Shown: in pieces, positions 5,906-7,875 of the stretch
Layout: every line of letters begins with the position of its first letter
How positions within the stretch are numbered: the first letter of the stretch is position 1
DNA from: Acetobacteraceae bacterium
GTDB taxonomy: Bacteria > Pseudomonadota > Alphaproteobacteria > Acetobacterales > Acetobacteraceae
Length of the DNA: 7,875 nt
Assembly: GCA_030039695.1 (NCBI GenBank)
Contig: JASHVB010000499.1
Span: 1 to 7,875 of the forward strand
Direction: 5' to 3'
Translations under genes and position numbers: made by a program
The notes under the pieces: generated by a model
Seen by the model: only the letters and a program-made list of their open reading frames with translations
The model's database searches: none
Told to the model about the DNA's origin: nothing

Positions 5906-7333
5906 ATGGTCGATCTGGTGGTGCGCAGTGACATGGTGGTCACGCCGCAGGGCGTAGGCGTGTTCGACGTGGCGATCGCCGGGGAAAAAATCGTCGCTGT
6001 TGCGGCGCCAAGTAGCCTGCCGATCGCGGACGGCGCGCGGCTGATCGACGCGACGGGCAAGATCGTCATGCCCGGCGGCATCGATCCACACGTGCATTGC
6101 AAGTGGTTCCTGCCCAATCCCGATGGCAGTGCGGGTCTGACCGATCCGCCCGATGTCGTGGGCAGGGCGGCAGTGCATGGCGGCACCACGACGATCATTG
6201 ACTTCACCCGCGCGTCGCAGGGTGTCAACGTGCGCGACGCGATCGAAAAGCGCGAGGCAGATTGGAAGGGCCACTGTGCCTGCGACTACGCGCAGCACAT
6301 CATGGTGGAGGGGGCGCTGCCGGTCGATTTGCCAGCGCAGCTCGCTGAGGCGATCCAGGCGGGTTTTCCGACGGTGAAGATCTTCACCACGGATATCACG
6401 CCGAGCCGCAAGGGACGCATGGTGGACTTCGGCGACATCTGGGAAGTGTTCCAGGTGCTGGCGGCAAATCAAGGCCTCGGGGTGATCCACTCCGAGGACA
6501 ATGACATCGTGATGCACATGTACGGCAAGCTGATCCGCGAAGGTCGTACGGGGTTTGAGAATCTGGCCGAAGTACACAACACGCTGAGCGAAGACATCTC
6601 CTTCCGCCGCGTGATCCGCCTTGCAGAGAAGGTGACGGGAACCGCCCTGTACATGATGCATACGTCAGCAGCCAGTGGCGTCAGCGCAATCCGCGAGGCC
6701 CGCGCACGCGGCGTGCCGATCTATGGTGAAAGTCTGCATCAGTACATGCTGTATACGTCGGAGGACTATAAGAAACCGCGCGGACAGATCTATCATACGT
6801 ACCCGTCGTTGAAGTCGGCCGAGGACCAGGCGGCTCTGTGGGCCGGCACGCTGGATGGCAGCATCAATTGCGTGGCTACCGACGAGATCTGCTGCACGCT
6901 GGCGAAGAAGCTGCAGGGCGCGCGGATTGACGATACCACCGGCGGCAACGCCGGTGTCGAGCCGCGCGTTGCGCTCATGTATACCGAGATGGTCGGCCGG
7001 CGTGGTTATTCGCTACACCGTTATGTTGACCTCGTGTCAACGAACGCGGCAAAGATCATGGGGCTGTATCCGCGCAAGGGCGCAATCGCGGCGGGATCCG
7101 ACGCGGATCTCTGTGTGCTCGATCCGGCGGACAAGCGGGTGATCCGCGCCGAGGACCTGCACGAATCCGACTACACGCCGTGGGAGGGCCGCAAAATGGA
7201 GGCGTGGCCGTGCCTCACGATATTGCGCGGGAGGGTAGTGGTGGAGAACGGCGCGTGGAACGGCACGCTGTCGGACGGCAAGTGGCAGTATCGCAAGGTG
7301 GCCGCGGAGATGTTTTCGGGGCCGCGACTGTGA
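5906..7333 (+). CDS. Hydantoinase/dihydropyrimidinase-like amidohydrolase
   Basis: This 475-residue protein belongs to the cyclic-amidohydrolase branch of the amidohydrolase superfamily: cytoplasmic binuclear-metal TIM-barrel enzymes that open cyclic imides or ureides. All metal ligands are visible: His62 and His64 in GGIDPHVH, Lys158 in TVKIFTTD as the probable carboxylated lysine, His195 in VIHSED, His252 in MMHTSAASG and Asp326 in ATDE. The flanking beta-sandwich is formed by the N-terminus (about 1-52) and the C-terminus (GSDADLCVLDP at 397-407 onward). It is not a standard D-hydantoinase: the substrate-gating Tyr five residues after the lysine is Asp163, and the usual Asp-His after the last strand is Asp326-Glu327, followed by ICC. 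A DDTTGGNAGVEPRV segment (342-355) replaces the usual NGIPGVE loop. The start at 5906 has GGGGGAGGG upstream (GGAGG 8 bp from the ATG); an ATG at 5855 would overlap the LysR gene. The exact substrate is unknown. Confidence 0.92.
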   Translation: MVDLVVRSDMVVTPQGVGVFDVAIAGEKIVAVAAPSSLPIADGARLIDATGKIVMPGGIDPHVHCKWFLPNPDGSAGLTDPPDVVGRAAVHGGTTTIIDFTRASQGVNVRDAIEKREADWKGHCACDYAQHIMVEGALPVDLPAQLAEAIQAGFPTVKIFTTDITPSRKGRMVDFGDIWEVFQVLAANQGLGVIHSEDNDIVMHMYGKLIREGRTGFENLAEVHNTLSEDISFRRVIRLAEKVTGTALYMMHTSAASGVSAIREARARGVPIYGESLHQYMLYTSEDYKKPRGQIYHTYPSLKSAEDQAALWAGTLDGSINCVATDEICCTLAKKLQGARIDDTTGGNAGVEPRVALMYTEMVGRRGYSLHRYVDLVSTNAAKIMGLYPRKGAIAAGSDADLCVLDPADKRVIRAEDLHESDYTPWEGRKMEAWPCLTILRGRVVVENGAWNGTLSDGKWQYRKVAAEMFSGPRL

Positions 7334-7341
7334 CTGGCGAA

Positions 7342-7366
7342 ACCTCTCCCCCGGAGCGGGAGAGGT
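7342..7366 (+). terminator. Hairpin after the amidohydrolase gene
   Basis: CCTCTCCC (7343-7350) and GGGAGAGG (7358-7365) form a perfect 8-bp stem around CCGGAGC, extended to 9 bp by A7342/T7366. It starts 9 bp after the stop codon. No T-run follows, so it is not a canonical intrinsic terminator. Such CTCTCCC/GGGAGAG hairpins are frequent gene-end elements in some GC-rich proteobacteria (from general knowledge, not checked here) and may stop transcription or protect the 3' end of the mRNA. Confidence 0.45.
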
Positions 7367-7422
7367 CGAGCAGTCAAGCGATGCCAGGTGCGACTGCCGA
7401 ATTCAGCACAGCCCCGCCCGAA

Positions 7423-7464
7423 GCATCCTCACCCGCGTCGCTGTGCTCTGCGTCCTCACCCGCG
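7423..7464. repeat. Two-copy short direct repeat, 27-bp period
   Basis: GC(A/G)TCCTCACCCGCG occurs at 7423-7437 and 7450-7464 with one difference in 15 bases. The sequence between the copies does not repeat well. The second copy pairs with CGGGCGAGG (7472-7480) as an 8-of-9 inverted repeat around a 9-nt loop. No function can be assigned; two copies are too few to suggest an array. Confidence 0.5.
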
Positions 7465-7875
7465 CTCAGCACGGGCGAGGTTTGCAATCTGGTGCGTGAT
7501 TGCTTGCTCTTGTGGAACATTGCCGCCCGCATAACGCCAACCGCCGACGCCATAACAATCCACACGTCCGACGGCACCTTCACCCTCCGGCCTAGCCCCA
7601 CCGACACGCGCCCCGTCCGCTGGTTCCTGCAAACACCGACACGCGCCGCCGCCAATCGCGCACCGCGCGCTCTTCCTTCGATCGTGGCGGCCTTGTCTGC
7701 GCTCCGCACTGCGCTCGGCGGCGATTCCGGCAGCACGCTCCGCATCGGAACCGGACGCACGTGCGCATGATGCATGAAGCCGGGGCAACCTCGCGCTTCC
7801 TGACGACAGCGAAGAAGCCGCGGCGCTGTTCGACCCCACCCACAATCATCGACCGCGTCGTTCCGGTATGCGAGG

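Larger units (their letters stand above)
7334..7875. other. Right-edge region without a convincing gene
   Basis: Apart from the hairpin at 7342-7366, I see no supported gene in these 542 bases. Several overlapping open frames exist on the minus strand (the longest spans 7775-7374, 133 codons). They open because the DNA is GC-rich: their products are Arg/Ala/Gly-rich without a domain, and none has a clear ribosome binding site. The element TCCTCACCCGCG occurs twice 27 bp apart (7426-7437 and 7453-7464). The second copy begins an imperfect hairpin with CGGGCGAGG at 7472-7480. The region may be a dispersed intergenic repeat or gene remnant. Confidence 0.5.

Noticed and set aside
7180..7770. Plus-strand open frame overlapping the 3' end of the amidohydrolase gene
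   Set aside because: A shadow frame that runs out of the amidohydrolase into non-coding DNA; no start signal or domain.
7374..7775. Minus-strand open frame of 133 codons near the right end
   Set aside because: No domain, no ribosome binding site, Arg/Ala-rich composition, and part of it is only the translated short repeat (GEDA-type units). Competing frames are equally open.

Overview
The window looks like chromosomal DNA of a GC-rich Gram-negative bacterium, most likely a proteobacterium. The base is strong codon-position GC bias in every gene, a LysR-type regulator, and protein families common in Beta-, Gamma- and Alphaproteobacteria. A perfect CCTCTCCC/GGGAGAGG intergenic hairpin near the right end resembles those I associate with Xanthomonadales-type genomes, but I cannot fix the genus. 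No rRNA, tRNA, CRISPR array, transposase or phage gene is visible.

Layout. Bases 1-332 hold no convincing gene. A two-gene minus-strand unit follows (about 2711 to 333): an FAD-dependent D-amino-acid dehydrogenase/oxidase of the DauA/DadA type, then an iron-containing alcohol dehydrogenase/maleylacetate-reductase-like enzyme. A 358-bp divergent spacer with two clear dyads separates this unit from a plus-strand AIM24/TIGR00266 gene (3070-3834). A convergent spacer follows. Then comes a minus-strand TauE/SafE (TSUP) membrane transporter (4860-4114), divergent from a plus-strand pair: a LysR regulator (4951-5883) and, 22 bp on, a hydantoinase/dihydropyrimidinase-like amidohydrolase (5906-7333). 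Bases 7334-7875 are intergenic, with a hairpin just after the last stop codon and a short tandem repeat.

How the genes may work together. The best-supported link is the regulator/transporter/amidohydrolase cluster. In the 90-bp spacer between transporter and regulator lies a 27-bp inverted repeat containing a textbook LysR T-N11-A box, so the regulator probably controls the transporter, itself and the amidohydrolase. A small anionic or cyclic amide/imide/ureide compound would be a reasonable substrate class. The dehydrogenase pair on the left would suit oxidation of a D-amino acid to a keto acid plus a separate carbonyl/alcohol redox step. A hydantoinase and a D-amino-acid dehydrogenase could belong to one pathway (cyclic ureide to N-carbamoyl acid to D-amino acid to keto acid), but no carbamoylase is present and the two blocks are separated, so that is only a hypothesis.

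Three enzymes keep their folds and most catalytic residues but lack a diagnostic one: the DauA-type Glu that binds cationic side chains, the Asp metal ligand of iron alcohol dehydrogenases, and the gate Tyr and post-Asp His of D-hydantoinases. All three are therefore likely to have substrates other than those their family names imply.
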